A stretch of DNA of 12,474 nucleotides from Dichomitus squalens LYAD-421 SS1 (Eukaryota > Basidiomycota > Agaricomycetes > Polyporales > Polyporaceae). Each line of letters begins with the position of its first letter. Within the stretch, counting starts at the first letter, position 1. Both the position numbers and the translations under genes were made by a program. The notes under the pieces are model-generated. The model was not told the DNA's origin. It did no database searches and saw only the letters and a program-made list of their open reading frames with translations. Positions 1 through 8,219 of this stretch are shown here, piece after piece. The stretch covers positions 1 to 12,474 of the forward strand of contig NW_006766992.1 in NCBI RefSeq assembly GCF_000275845.1, read 5' to 3'.

Positions 1-21
1 CGTCGATCAGGGCTCATAACC
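1..21 (-). promoter_or_regulatory. Primer-binding site for a half initiator tRNA-Met
   Basis: The plus strand at 8-21 reads CAGGGCTCATAACC, which equals the anticodon stem and loop of eukaryotic initiator tRNA-Met around CAU. The minus strand, the element's sense strand, is therefore complementary to an internal part of that tRNA and not to its 3' CCA end. Drosophila copia and yeast Ty5 are known to prime from a 5' half of initiator tRNA-Met cut in the anticodon region. The site abuts the LTR end at 22 with no spacer. Confidence 0.75.
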
Positions 22-391
22 TGTTGAACCCGGGGGCGAAGGCCTCTCCCACGGGTGGCAACGACAGCGGATAGCCTGCAACTCACCTAGAAGGGTTGGT
101 TGATTGTAAGAGGCTTGTAAGAGCGATGAGAGGAGACGTTCGAGTGAACTGAACTGTAGATTGGGGGTACAGAGGTCCCCTATATAACCTGCTGTGCATC
201 TGTGGCTACGTAGTACTATACAGTACATTCCCAGGATGCACAGTCGCACAGAGAAGCAGTGCGTACACAGCGAAGCTGTGTGTGTACCACATGAGTAGTA
301 CAGCCTCGGTTATTGCAGTAACCGGCTGTGCCGTTCCATATCTTGTGACGGCTGTATTAGGCAAGCTGTGTAAACCAGCGCCTGTTCAACA
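22..391 (-). mobile_element. Ty1/copia-type 5' LTR, minus strand
   Basis: This is a 370-bp LTR with perfect 8-bp inverted ends: plus-strand TGTTGAAC at 22-29 and GTTCAACA at 384-391. Read on the minus strand it begins TGTTG and ends CAACA. A TATATA box lies at 186-181 (minus), placing a transcript start near 155 and an R-U5 of about 130 nt. A half-tRNA primer site directly follows at 21-1, so this is the 5' LTR of an element whose body extends beyond the left edge. The target duplication on this side would be CACGG (392-396); its partner is outside the window. Assignment to copia rests on the primer type and LTR size, because no coding sequence is visible. An 80-codon minus-strand frame inside it (7-249) is an LTR artefact. 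Confidence 0.8.
181..186 (-). promoter_or_regulatory. TATA box of the copia-type LTR
   Basis: TATATA is read on the minus strand about 205 nt into the LTR. A transcript starting about 30 nt downstream would give a leader carrying CTAGGTGAGT at 90-81, a consensus splice-donor context. Promoter activity is inferred from position only. Confidence 0.5.
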
Positions 392-2497
392 CACGGGGCC
401 ATTGGGAAGCTCCACGCGCCTGCGGTCACATGACTTTGTTGTTGTGCCCATGCTATCCTTTGGAAGTTTGTTGAACTACGTAGACTACGGTAGTTCCAGT
501 TCTCACTGGATCCTCGCTGTACCACTGCCCTTCTACGGCACCAGGGACACGTCGCGTCAGCGTGTCTTTTCCTTTGTCCCAATGTACACGGCTTGGCCTC
601 ACTACACCCAGTCTTCTATGTCTTTGGCGACGCAATGGATTCTCGTTCAGGGTCATAGACAGGTCTTCTTGATCAGTACGTCTTTCTCTTATCTTCTTGG
701 TTGTCTCGTGCGATTGTGTGCCTTCCCCTTCTCATCGTGTCTTCTCCTTCATCACGATACCTATCGGAACGCCCTGCGACTGCCCCTCCTTGGCGTGGAG
801 ACTTCTGTTGCTGGCTCCGTATCCACCTTTTCGTCCCTCCCGCCTCCGCGTGCATAACGGCCCGCTGTCACGATGCCCCGTCGAATGCATCTTCCTCAAT
901 GTTTCCTCGACGCTCCTCCAGATGACCCACTGTACGCCTGTCTTTGGTCAGTACTCCCCGGAGCTGGGACAGTCTACTCACCGGTAAGCCCAACATCTCC
1001 TGGCTCGCGCCCCAAATTTTCTTCCTTGACCTATGCTTGCTGTCCTTTGCATCTCACGATGTCATGGACAATGTGTCGCTGTCGCTATGATGCAGAAGCG
1101 CTACCTCTACATCAGCTCATGTCTTGGTTGCCGTACTATATATGTACCGTCACCTGCCATGAGCTTTTCAAGGGGTAGCAGCTCTTCTGCTCTTAGTTGA
1201 TCTGCACTTCCCATTGTAGGCCAGGTGCAGAGGTTCCGAGAACCTTAATAGCAAGGATGTTACCAAGCTGTTCCTGCAGAGTCTTCACCAGATGCGTACC
1301 CTGACTGCCGTCCTCAGTATGACTACGTCGCCTATGCCTTCCCGTCTTCCTGGCTTCCCTGCTTCTCGCTTTTTACGGTTACCTCACACACCCATCTCCT
1401 GGCGCGGCCCCTGTGCTCACAACTTGCAGGACCCTGTCTCCCCGCGGCAAGTATCCTGGGACGGGTCACTTGCTGGCTCGGAGTTGGCTGCTTGGGATGC
1501 GGTTTCGAGTGTCCTTGTTAAATGGGATTTGAGAACACCGCAAAGAGCATTCGGTTGCACTCAGGGCGCGTCTTCGTCGCGTTCGTACAGGCGTTGCGGC
1601 GAGTTCGGCGCCGAGCACGACGATCATGTCGGGAATCTAGGAATGCCCTTATATATGAGTGCGACAGGAAGGCGAATACGACGACTTACTGGCGGCATCC
1701 TCACTAACACGCACTCCTCCAAGCTGGCTTCGCCTGCAGTAATCGGCAAAGCAGCGAGCCTCGGTAGCGCCGCCCGCGCAGTCTGCGCTGCCTCCTTCCG
1801 CTTCACCTCCGCCTCTTTCTATCGTGTCCTCCAGGCCCACGTCGAAGCTTCACACATCCCGCCTGAACTCCTCCCCTGCCTCCCTCGCCAGCAAAGCCTC
1901 CTCCAACCTTGGGGGAACTCCGCGCGAAAAAGGCCGAAACCACAATGGACTTGGAGGGAGCAGAGCGCAAGGCCGCGGAGGAGGCCGAGCGCATCCGCTA
2001 GCTGGGCTGCGACCACGAGCATGCGCATTGCGACTGAGCAAGGCGAAGTTGACCGTGGCATCGCCGACAATCGCCATACCCAGGAGGGACGGGCAGTATC
2101 TCGAGCGGCTGGGGATGGGCTTCTGGCGCGTTGTGTTTGGGGTTGTCTCTGTTGCGGCGGCGGTGTCCACCAGGTGAGTCCACCGTCTGCACCCTACTTG
2201 CGATGGTTCAATCGAGAGACGGGTCCCGGAGGATGATGCTGATGCGCATCACTCTGCGCAGTGCTCCGACCTACGAAGACGTGTCCACGTACGCCCGTGA
2301 GACGTATGCAGAGTAGAGTAGCTCATTGTGAGCTTACCGATGTCAAGGTGAATGCAGCAAAGCGAGTCGATACAAACTTACTTGAAAACGCAGGAGCAAG
2401 GGACCCATAGTACTGTCGTTCGAACCAGACATAAAGATCAAGAAGCAAAGCGCCGCAAACTAGAGGAGGGCATCGCGCTTCATGCGAAGGGTCAGCT
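392..2497. other. Long stretch without a gene I can defend
   Basis: Several open frames occur here but none has a recognisable domain. The frame at 282-857 begins inside the copia LTR. From about 560 to 870 the plus strand is strongly pyrimidine-rich and precedes an ATG at 873. That ATG opens a 37-codon stretch ending at a GTAAGC donor-like site (984), but I find no convincing acceptor in frame. The segment at about 1700-2180 is GC-rich and exon-like. One plus frame there ends in a hydrophobic stretch (about 2115-2170) just before a GTGAGT donor at 2174. These may be eroded exons. Between 2236 and 2497 I see nothing coherent on either strand. Confidence 0.4.
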
Positions 2498-3465
2498 CTA
2501 GCGAAGCATCCTACTAAACAGGCTCACTCTCGTCCTTGAAGTCCTCCAAAGTCGGAGACGCCCTGCTCGGGGTAGGGCTTTTCTCGTCACGGCCCGCATC
2601 AACGATGGCCGGGACAACCATCGCCGTTTGCTGAACGTGAGGGATCGTGGGCCGGTCGGGTTGGGGTCGCAGAACGCAGAACGTTTGCCAAGGAGATCCC
2701 CAATGCGTTTCCTCACAGGTACGGCTTCGTCCGACGCTGGCATTAGGACGTATGGTGGGCTTGTGTGTGGAGCACATGCCTCAGCTCCACCGTCAGCCAC
2801 ACAGTCGGGAACATCACAGCACACTTCATCTGAACGTTAGGCACCGTGTTCTGAGGACAGCTTCCATAGAGACGGCGAGAATGGCGCCGAGGCTGCCGTC
2901 GAAGTGACGGCGTATGTGCACGTAGGTCAGCAGCTCGCGGCCTCCGTCAAGTGTACTCTCAGGTGAACCTTCTCGCCCCAGGTCCAAGATGTATAGTTTA
3001 TGCGTTGTGACGTCTGCAGTGCCTAGCTGATGTCGTTCACCAATCAGACAGGGAACGGTACCATCGGGATGTACCTTCTGCTAGCCACTCTCCGTCTGTG
3101 CTATACGGCATGACATGCTAAGACGCCTTGCTGACAGGGTCGTGGCAGCGGTGCGTTGGCTCTAAGTCTTGCTTGATATATTCGTCTACTTTGGGAGGTA
3201 CATATACCGGCAGGAAGAACTGTCGGAGGACACGGTCCGAGTAGTCTGTCGCTATTCGCCTGAGCTGGGCGACGTGTTGGTCGAGAGGTATTGGCTAGTC
3301 AGGGTGGAGTATCAAGGCGTACCTTCCTGAGCAACTAATCCGTGCCCTTGGGCAAGGGCACGGAATAAACCTCCACCTGCTATTGTGTGAAGCCAGGAGC
3401 AAAGGAGAGTCGCGATCGTCTCCCGGGGTCTGGCACCTCATAGTGTGCGTGGCAGGTAAGTGTCT
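2498..3465 (-). pseudogene. Eroded minus-strand protein-coding remnant, unidentified
   Basis: Consecutive minus-strand frames read like one protein broken by stops and frame changes. Frame 3465-3298 leads to TAG at 3297-3295. The same frame reopens at 3294-3121 with an amphipathic, protein-like stretch containing LRRIATDYSDRVLRQFFLPV, and stops at TAG 3120-3118. A different frame (3077-2829, 83 codons) contains HPDGTVPCLIGERHQLGTAD and a later FDGSLGAILAVSMEA segment, and ends at TGA 2828-2826. Two frames stay open from about 2836 to 2498; one ends in an acidic, proline- and serine-rich tail (stop 2516-2514), as in a natural C-terminus. A 58-nt intron (3135-3078, weak GTCAGC donor) could join the middle blocks, but the TAG at 3297 remains. 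I do not recognise the family. None of these frames has a clear start codon. Confidence 0.45.
3339..3364. repeat. Perfect hairpin, 11-bp arms, 4-nt loop
   Basis: The left arm TCCGTGCCCTT (3339-3349) is exactly complementary to AAGGGCACGGA (3354-3364), with loop GGGC. It is GC-rich and would form a stable stem in DNA or RNA. It lies in the upstream part of the eroded minus-strand remnant. I see no adjacent T-run, CTRR motif or repeat copy that would assign it to a terminator or a Helitron end. Confidence 0.7.
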
Positions 3466-3566
3466 TCAAGCTGTGTCGCAACGACTAGGACGTGCTGAAG
3501 CATGCTCGGGCTTCCAACTGTCGATCATGTACATTCTCTATATTCGTTACTGTAGCCACACCCTGA

Positions 3567-3806
3567 AACCGTCGCCGAAGTGGTGTTCGGAAGTTCTACA
3601 ACTACTCTGTGAGTGATGCTGGTCAGTCAGATGCAGGCGATGAATATTCGGACGAAGACGGTGAAGACGAGGGTGACCCGGAATCTGTGTTTTTGGTTTC
3701 TGATCAGCCACCAAGTCATACTGATGGGCTACTGAGTTCTGCAGATCTAAAGTGCAGAACTCTACTTGTCAGTACTGATAGTTTAACTGCATATTCTTGT
3801 CTGTAG
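3567..3806 (+). other. Acidic open frame, possible exon
   Basis: This is an 80-codon window with no stop and no ATG start. Its middle is strongly acidic (SDAGDEYSDEDGEDEGDPES), followed by a serine- and threonine-rich part, and it ends at TAG 3804-3806. Composition this biased is more typical of disordered coding sequence than of random DNA. The base composition around it is AT-richer than in the neighbouring genes. I see no partner exon, domain or conserved splice pair that would make it a gene model, so it could be a fragment or chance. Confidence 0.25.
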
Positions 3807-3810
3807 GAGG

Positions 3811-3828
3811 TGCTTCGCATGCGAAGCA
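3811..3828. repeat. Perfect 18-bp palindrome
   Basis: TGCTTCGCATGCGAAGCA is fully self-complementary and is followed by GCATGC-like repeats (CATGCATATG). It lies just after the stop of the acidic frame. It could be a dimeric factor site or chance; nothing nearby decides. Confidence 0.6.
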
Positions 3829-4352
3829 TGCATATGATTAGAGATCAAGTATCTGTCAACTCTTGTAGAGCACACTTCTAGAATTCTGCTGATGTACACC
3901 TGTACGAGGGACCGGCGGAGGACGGAGCTTCCTGCATCATCACTACGTAGAGCGACTGGCATTCCCGCATTCACATGTGGGCGGCCGGAGTATTCTGGCC
4001 CATGACCCTTGATTCATAGCTGAGTCTCATCACACTTCTGTTATGGTTGAAGCGCATGTACGCCATTATCAGAAGGCATACAGAGCGGCAATTTCTGACT
4101 TATTTTCGCAGGCATTCAGATGGAATAGCCACGAGCAATTACGTGAGAACCTCGGCGGCGTCAAAACCGATGGTCTTTGGACGTCCGGGCTGCCCGAGCA
4201 CCGATCCTATCTCGTCGGAAGCGAATAGGTGATCTAGTCTATCCCCAACGAGTGGCCTCATGATCTAGTAAGTTTATGGGTGCGGAAACGACAGCGACGT
4301 CGGTCTGCCGAAGCCGACCCCACACCGCAGCGGTACATACCTGATACCACTC
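3829..4352. other. No recognisable gene
   Basis: Two overlapping plus-strand frames of about 61 codons (near 4043-4232) cover the same bases and neither shows a known motif. Minus-strand frames at 3783-3974 and 4239-4478 are likewise featureless. The stretch is best treated as non-coding or too eroded to call. Confidence 0.4.
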
Positions 4353-4571
4353 GTGATAGCTCTGTATGACTCTTCTGAGAAGAGATTCACGTGCTGTAGA
4401 AAACAACAGCTCTTCCGCCGCATCTTCACCAAAAAGTACATGGTCGCATTTTCCCTCACCAGTTTCTATGATCACCATCGAAATTCGTCGTCCACATTCC
4501 TGAGCCAGGTCCTACGCAATCCCGAGAAGTGGGCCGACTACATCTGGCTGCATCAGGAAAAAAAACCTTGA
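4353..4571 (+). pseudogene. Possible P450-like fragment
   Basis: This 72-codon frame contains CRKQQLFRRIFTKKYMVAF and then a TFLSQVLRNPEKWADYI stretch. That order resembles the helix C to helix D part of fungal cytochrome P450s: a basic R-x-x-R/F run, then FL-x-x-L-x-x-P-E-x-[FW]. No heme-binding Cys loop, ExxR motif or membrane anchor lies in reach. The frame ends just after a run of eight A residues (4558-4565), where an indel could have shifted the frame. It starts at GTG, not ATG. If the resemblance is real, this is a small remnant. The match is from memory of the family pattern and is weak. Confidence 0.2.
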
Positions 4572-4888
4572 CTAGGGAACCCTCTCAAGCCTCTCGAGCA
4601 GTCCAAGCAGGCTGAGGCATCCCCCCCTTTCATGCGTACTGTCGAGCACCCAGCGGCACTCGGCGAGGCCTCGTGAGAAGGGCTGAGGCGCTCATGAGTG
4701 CTCATGAGCGCGCCCGAGGTCTTACGAGAACGTACCGAGCAAGGTGAGCTTGCCTAGTATACGTTGCTTCCACATTTTCTGCCTTCCAATCCACCGCGAT
4801 GTACATATTGAATGGAGTATGGTATGCATTGGGCATCAAAGGAGACATCTAACAAGCATAGACGTCGAGAGGTACATAGTATACGAGC
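4572..4888. other. Intergenic spacer downstream of the DUF6532 gene
   Basis: No open frame of note is present. The stretch contains a perfect inverted repeat at 4688-4711 and a short C-run. It would hold the 3' UTR and polyadenylation region of the minus-strand gene ending at 4889, but I cannot identify a clear polyadenylation signal. Confidence 0.4.
4688..4711. repeat. Perfect inverted repeat, 11-bp arms, 2-nt spacer
   Basis: The arms are GCGCTCATGAG (4688-4698) and CTCATGAGCGC (4701-4711), separated by TG. CTCATGAG is itself palindromic and so also occurs as a direct repeat. The repeat lies about 180 bp beyond the stop codon of the minus-strand gene. Its function is unknown. Confidence 0.7.
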
Positions 4889-5033
4889 TCAAAGTCCGCC
4901 CGCCCTAGCTTCGCCCTCGGTCTCACTGTCAGTGAGACCGGTCCGTCCCTCGAGCTCTGCTGTAGCGGCCTCCATAGCGAATGTTGACACTCGAGTGATC
5001 TGTGCCCGAAGTGTGGCCCCACCACTTGCAGTG

Positions 5034-5090
5034 CTAGAGTATGGTCCATCTATGAGTAGTAGTATAGGATAGGACACGACAACCACTTAC
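5034..5090 (-). other. Last intron of the DUF6532 gene, 57 nt
   Basis: The donor is the consensus GTAAGT (5090-5085). The acceptor is CTCTAG ending at 5034. Splicing gives a further 48 or so residues with an acidic end and a TGA at 4891-4889. If the intron is retained, translation stops at TAA 5089-5087, just after the conserved domain. Confidence 0.5.
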
Positions 5091-5260
5091 AATGCACTTG
5101 AATACATACGCTTGCGGATGTTGAGCCATGCGGAGGGATTTTTGCTGCCATACGATTGTAGATCGGCCAGAAAACCTGCATAGAACGTAGCATTCTTGAC
5201 CTCTGAAAAGTCTTCCCTGATGTGGCGGCCAGTGAACCACTCGCAGATGTGCGCGTGGAT

Positions 5261-5329
5261 CTGACCGAGCATCAAGGATTTGGATGAATCAGAAACCACA
5301 ATTAGAAATAATAAGGAGAATAGGCTTAC
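5261..5329 (-). other. Intron in the DUF6532 domain, 69 nt
   Basis: Donor GTAAGC (5329-5324), a CTGAT branch-like site and acceptor GGTCAG ending at 5261 join two phase-0 exons. The join falls inside the LAFVHTF...HICEWFTG part of the domain, which then reads continuously as in other family members. Confidence 0.65.
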
Positions 5330-5497
5330 AAAAGTGTGCACGAACGCAAGTGCTTGATCGGGAATCGGATCGAAAAATTCCGAGTGCAGGAAGCCGACAC
5401 CAGTGCGCGTATTTGAAAAAAAAGCGATCTCCAGAGAGCGACCTATGAGGGCGTGCTCGCTGTACTTCTCTTTGTGCCCAGTAGCAACATCAAAAGT

Positions 5498-5584
5498 CTG
5501 CGTCCAAGTCAGAGTTTTGCACCCATTGATAACGGCAAAGAAGTCGAAAAGTCACCTTATGGTGAAACATGCCATCTTGTGTAC
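5498..5584 (-). other. Intron in the DUF6532 domain, 87 nt
   Basis: The acceptor is strong: CTGAC branch site followed by GGACGCAG ending at 5498. The donor is less certain. GTACAC at 5584 keeps phase 0 with the next exon. A GTGACT at 5555 would give a 58-nt intron but breaks frame. The in-frame choice is reported. Confidence 0.45.
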
Positions 5585-6003
5585 CTCAGCAGCTGCAGAT
5601 GCAGTGCGGCAGAACCCATAGGCGTCGATGATCTTGGCGCGGATATTGTCAGAAACGTCTCCGTGAACATAAGACTTCCGTGAGCCAATCTGACAATAAC
5701 CGTGACCGGTAATTACATGTCCCAATGTTGCATAGATGGAACAATGACGTACTATACGGATCATATGCTCAGACAGAACATAGAGCGGTGGAGTCTCACA
5801 TGCCGCACAAGCAGCATTCCAGGCACGAGTTACCAACTCGCGCTGCTTGCTTGGACCGGGGAAGAGATCATCTGTAAAAAGATAACATGAGTAGTAAGAG
5901 CCAGCTGCCGTCAGCAGACTCTTGACTTCATCGATGTAGTCATGGGCAGACAGCCGAGCTTGAGGGGATGGCTCCTCACTGCTCCGGAAAGGCGCTGACC
6001 GGA

Positions 6004-6575
6004 TGTCACGGACGCTGGACAGACGCCCCTTTTTGCCGCCCATTCCCCTCCCCTTGATGCCCACCTTCCATTTTTGGACCATTTCCTTTCTTAGCCCATC
6101 CTAGTTTGGACACTGTAGATACGTTCCCACTGCCACATGCTCCGTTCCCGTGATCACCATGCTCTTGCCTTTTCTTTCTCGCCCTTTGTTCTTCCTTTGT
6201 CATCTTCACTGCCTTGCTCTCGCGCTTTGTCTTTGGTTGCTAAGCAGCCCCTCGAGTATATAAGGACCCCCTTAGGCGCTCCCTAGTCCCCATCTCGACC
6301 TCTTGGTCATTGGAACTAGGTGAGTGACCATAGCGTTGTATCTCCCTTCGATTGCTAATGCATAACTTGGTCATTGGGACTAGTCTGTCGCTGTCTGCGT
6401 GAAGACTAGCTTTCGTAGGTCTCGTGCCTTCGTGCCGACCTCCGCTCTGTCCTCGTCGAGTTTTCTGTCACGTTTATCCCTCTCCCTCCCTCTTTCCCCT
6501 TTCGGCTCCTTGCCGCTCGCCTACGGGGTCGTCGCCAAACGTCGACCCGAGTCTACGCGCCTAGTCGCCGCGACA
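6004..6575 (+). mobile_element. Solo LTR of the Ty3/gypsy family
   Basis: This 572-bp LTR begins TGTCACGG and ends CCGCGACA, near-perfect inverted ends. It is flanked by a 5-bp target duplication, CCGGA at 5999-6003 and 6576-6580. No internal element sequence is attached, so it is a solo LTR left by LTR-LTR recombination. It is about 90% identical to the LTR at 7904-8476 (about 59 differences by hand count, mostly transitions). It keeps the TATATAAG box (6257-6264), the start-region CATCTCGACC (6291-6300) and the intron-like segment (6320-6383). It lies antisense in the largest exon of the DUF6532 gene. Confidence 0.9.
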
Positions 6576-6722
6576 CCGGAGTTGGGGAATCGAAGGTGCT
6601 GTCAAGGGTGCGGCAGCAAGATTTCTGGAATCCGCATGGTCAACATTAGTCGGAGTATTGCCAAGAGGCACAGGGGAGATGAACATTGCATTCCGTTGCG
6701 AAGGGGCAGGACTTGGAGATGT

Positions 6723-6782
6723 GGTACGAGATGCGGTATGCGATGCGGTACGAGACACGGTACGAGATGCAATCTGAGATGC
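6723..6782. repeat. 12-bp minisatellite, about five units, in coding sequence
   Basis: Units GGTACGAGATGC, GGTATGCGATGC, GGTACGAGACAC, GGTACGAGATGC and a diverged AATCTGAGATGC follow without gaps. The unit length of 12 keeps frame. On the minus strand they encode the four-residue repeat ASRT/VSRT/ASHT/ASRT in the disordered linker of the DUF6532 protein. Confidence 0.75.
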
Positions 6783-7037
6783 CACAGTACCACGCACCTC
6801 GCTGGAGTCATCAGAGTTGCAAATTGACTGTGGGGCGTTGGCAGGTGCGGGGGTAGCTGGAGTCGAAGGAACAGAGTTGGGAGAGACTGCAGCCTGCGGG
6901 ACCATCAACGTCCGCTGTTCAGACGTGGACGGGGTGGACACCACATCAGGTGCCAGTGAATCTTGTTGGTGCCCCTCACAACGTCGGATGCGGGCAGCAG
7001 GGCCTGGCGTCACTGCAGTGGTCTGCCGACGCATGAG

Positions 7038-7095
7038 CTATGAGTATAAACGATGAATCAGAGCCATTATAATATCAGGCCTCCCACGAACGTAC
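7038..7095 (-). other. Intron of the DUF6532 gene, 58 nt
   Basis: The donor is GTACGT at 7095-7090, a CTGAT branch-like site lies about 20 nt upstream of the acceptor, and the acceptor is CATAG ending at 7038. Splicing is phase 0 and joins the coiled, acidic N-terminal exon to the linker exon in frame, skipping the TGA at 7077-7075. Confidence 0.65.
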
Positions 7096-7606
7096 AGAAG
7101 CCTGGAGGGATGCAATAGCATCCTTGTCGCTGCTGCCGTCTTCTGATTCGGGTGGAAGCCCATCCACACCATCATCCTCAGCATCGGCACTGTCCCCAGC
7201 TTGATCCTCGACGTGTTGACTCTTCTTCTGCTTCATGAGTCGCTTTTTGGCATTGTGGAGTTCACGACGGAGGCGTTCAAGTTCTGTTTGTTCCTTGGTC
7301 TTGTGCTGCTGGTCTACAATCAACGCCCAGGGATCGACATTGTGCAAAATATCAGTGAAGTGTTGCATATAATGAAGCAACTGATTATACCGAACCTATC
7401 TGTTGCTGTTTCGTGCTTGCTGTGCGTGTACACTTTTGCCTCAGTGGCGGAGTGGCAGGTGTGGACTGCGAGAAAGATGAAGTATAAGCAAAAGCATGAT
7501 GCACTGGAGTACTTGGACGACTGAAAGATGCGACACGTACATCTGAACCGCTGTCACGGTCAGATTCGACTAGTGACCATCCTTTGCGCTTCGATCGCCG
7601 TGGCAT

Positions 7607-7903
7607 GGCAATCTATCCAGTATAGGTGGAGATTGTACGCTTGTGCTATAGTCGTCAACAAGCCAGTGCGATGGGTGTAGCGGATAAGAGAGGCAGAGCA
7701 ATGGGGACTCACTGTCAACGAGGAGCATTGCCAGTTCCGACGGCCGGAGAATGCCATGTTTAGTGGCGCAAGGGCACAACGAGCGCGCGGGCCAACTCGG
7801 AAGGAGGAGAAGGCTGACTGGTCTTGTCTCCGTTGGGCCTGATTGCGACTCTGACTGTCTTGATAAAGCCCTGCTAAATCTCTCTAAGGCTTCACATCAT
7901 GAG
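7607..7903. other. Spacer between the DUF6532 gene start and the gypsy LTR
   Basis: This stretch likely contains the minus-strand promoter. It also holds an upstream minus-strand ATG at 7757 followed after 15 codons by a GTGAGT donor; a 100-nt intron ending GGATAG at 7613 would join it in frame to the ATG at 7606. The gypsy element begins at 7904 and points away from the gene. ATGAG (7899-7903) is the candidate target duplication on this side. Confidence 0.4.
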
Positions 7904-8156
7904 TGTCACGGACGTTGGACAGATGCCCCTTTTTGCCGCCCATCCCCCTCCCTTTGACGCCCACCTTCCATTCGCAGACCATTTCCTTTCCTAGCCCATC
8001 CCAATTTGGACACTGTAGATACGTTCCCACACCCGCATGCTACGTTCCCGTGATCGCCATGCCTTTGCCTTTTCCTTCCCGCCCTTTGTTCTCCCTTTGT
8101 CATCTTCACTACCTCGCTCTCGCGCCTTGTCTTTGGTTGCTAAGTAGCCCTTCTAG

Positions 8157-8201
8157 TATATAAGGACCCCCTTAGGCACTCCCTAGTCCCCATCTCGACC
8201 T
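8157..8201 (+). promoter_or_regulatory. LTR core promoter and predicted transcript start
   Basis: TATATAAG at 8157-8164 is followed 35 nt later by a pyrimidine-adenine initiator (CCCCAT, A at 8192). Both features are conserved in the solo LTR (6257 and 6292). The predicted first 10 nt, ATCTCGACCT (8192-8201), are the complement of the primer site just inside the element. The start position is inferred, not measured. Confidence 0.65.
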
Positions 8202-8219
8202 CTTGGTCATTGGGACTAG

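Larger units (their letters stand above)
4889..7606 (-). pseudogene. DUF6532-domain gene split by a solo LTR
   Basis: A multi-exon minus-strand gene; function unknown, family DUF6532 of Agaricomycetes. Proposed exons: 7606-7096, 7037-5585 (holding the LTR 6575-6004), 5497-5330, 5260-5091 and 5033-4889 (stop TGA). The N-terminus is basic and S/T/P-rich (MPRRSKRKGW), followed by a charged, heptad-like segment (KEQTELERLRRELHNAKKRL), an acidic run, and a linker with SRT-type repeats. DUF6532 hallmarks appear in order in the later exons: IIDAYGFCRTASAAAE, GVGFLHSEFFDPIPDQALAF and HICEWFTGR. The 58-, 69- and 57-nt introns keep phase. Lesions: the LTR inserts a stop at 6561-6563, and a 1-nt frame change near 7385-7400 splits the first exon, unless a 160-nt intron (GTACGT...ATCAG) is used there. 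The start is uncertain: an exon from ATG 7757 joined by a 100-nt intron would also read in frame. Confidence 0.65.

Noticed and set aside
8..21. Part of an initiator tRNA-Met gene
   Set aside because: Only the anticodon arm matches and it abuts an LTR end; acceptor and T arms are absent, so it is a primer-binding site.
282..857. 191-codon plus-strand open frame
   Set aside because: It begins inside the copia-type LTR on the opposite strand, has no domain and crosses a pyrimidine-rich tract; it is probably chance.
469..995. Second copia-like LTR starting TGTTGAAC and ending CAACA
   Set aside because: Flanks AAGTT and TCTCC do not match, there is no TATA box at the right place, and the sequence is unlike the LTR at 22-391.
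1292..2236. 314-codon plus-strand open frame
   Set aside because: It is the longest uninterrupted frame on the left, but its composition changes along its length, it shows no motif, and other frames look as good over parts of it. It runs through a GTGAGT donor at 2174.
3339..3364. Helitron 3' hairpin
   Set aside because: No CTRR end follows on either strand at the expected spacing.
5087..5341. 84-codon minus-strand frame with a hydrophobic N-terminus as a secreted or membrane protein
   Set aside because: The hydrophobic part is translated intron (5329-5261); the rest is a DUF6532 exon.
6399..6827. 142-codon plus-strand frame across the solo LTR and the gene
   Set aside because: It crosses the LTR boundary and is antisense to a better supported exon.
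7201..7524. 107-codon plus-strand frame with hydrophobic stretches
   Set aside because: It is the antisense shadow of the charged N-terminal exons of the minus-strand gene.
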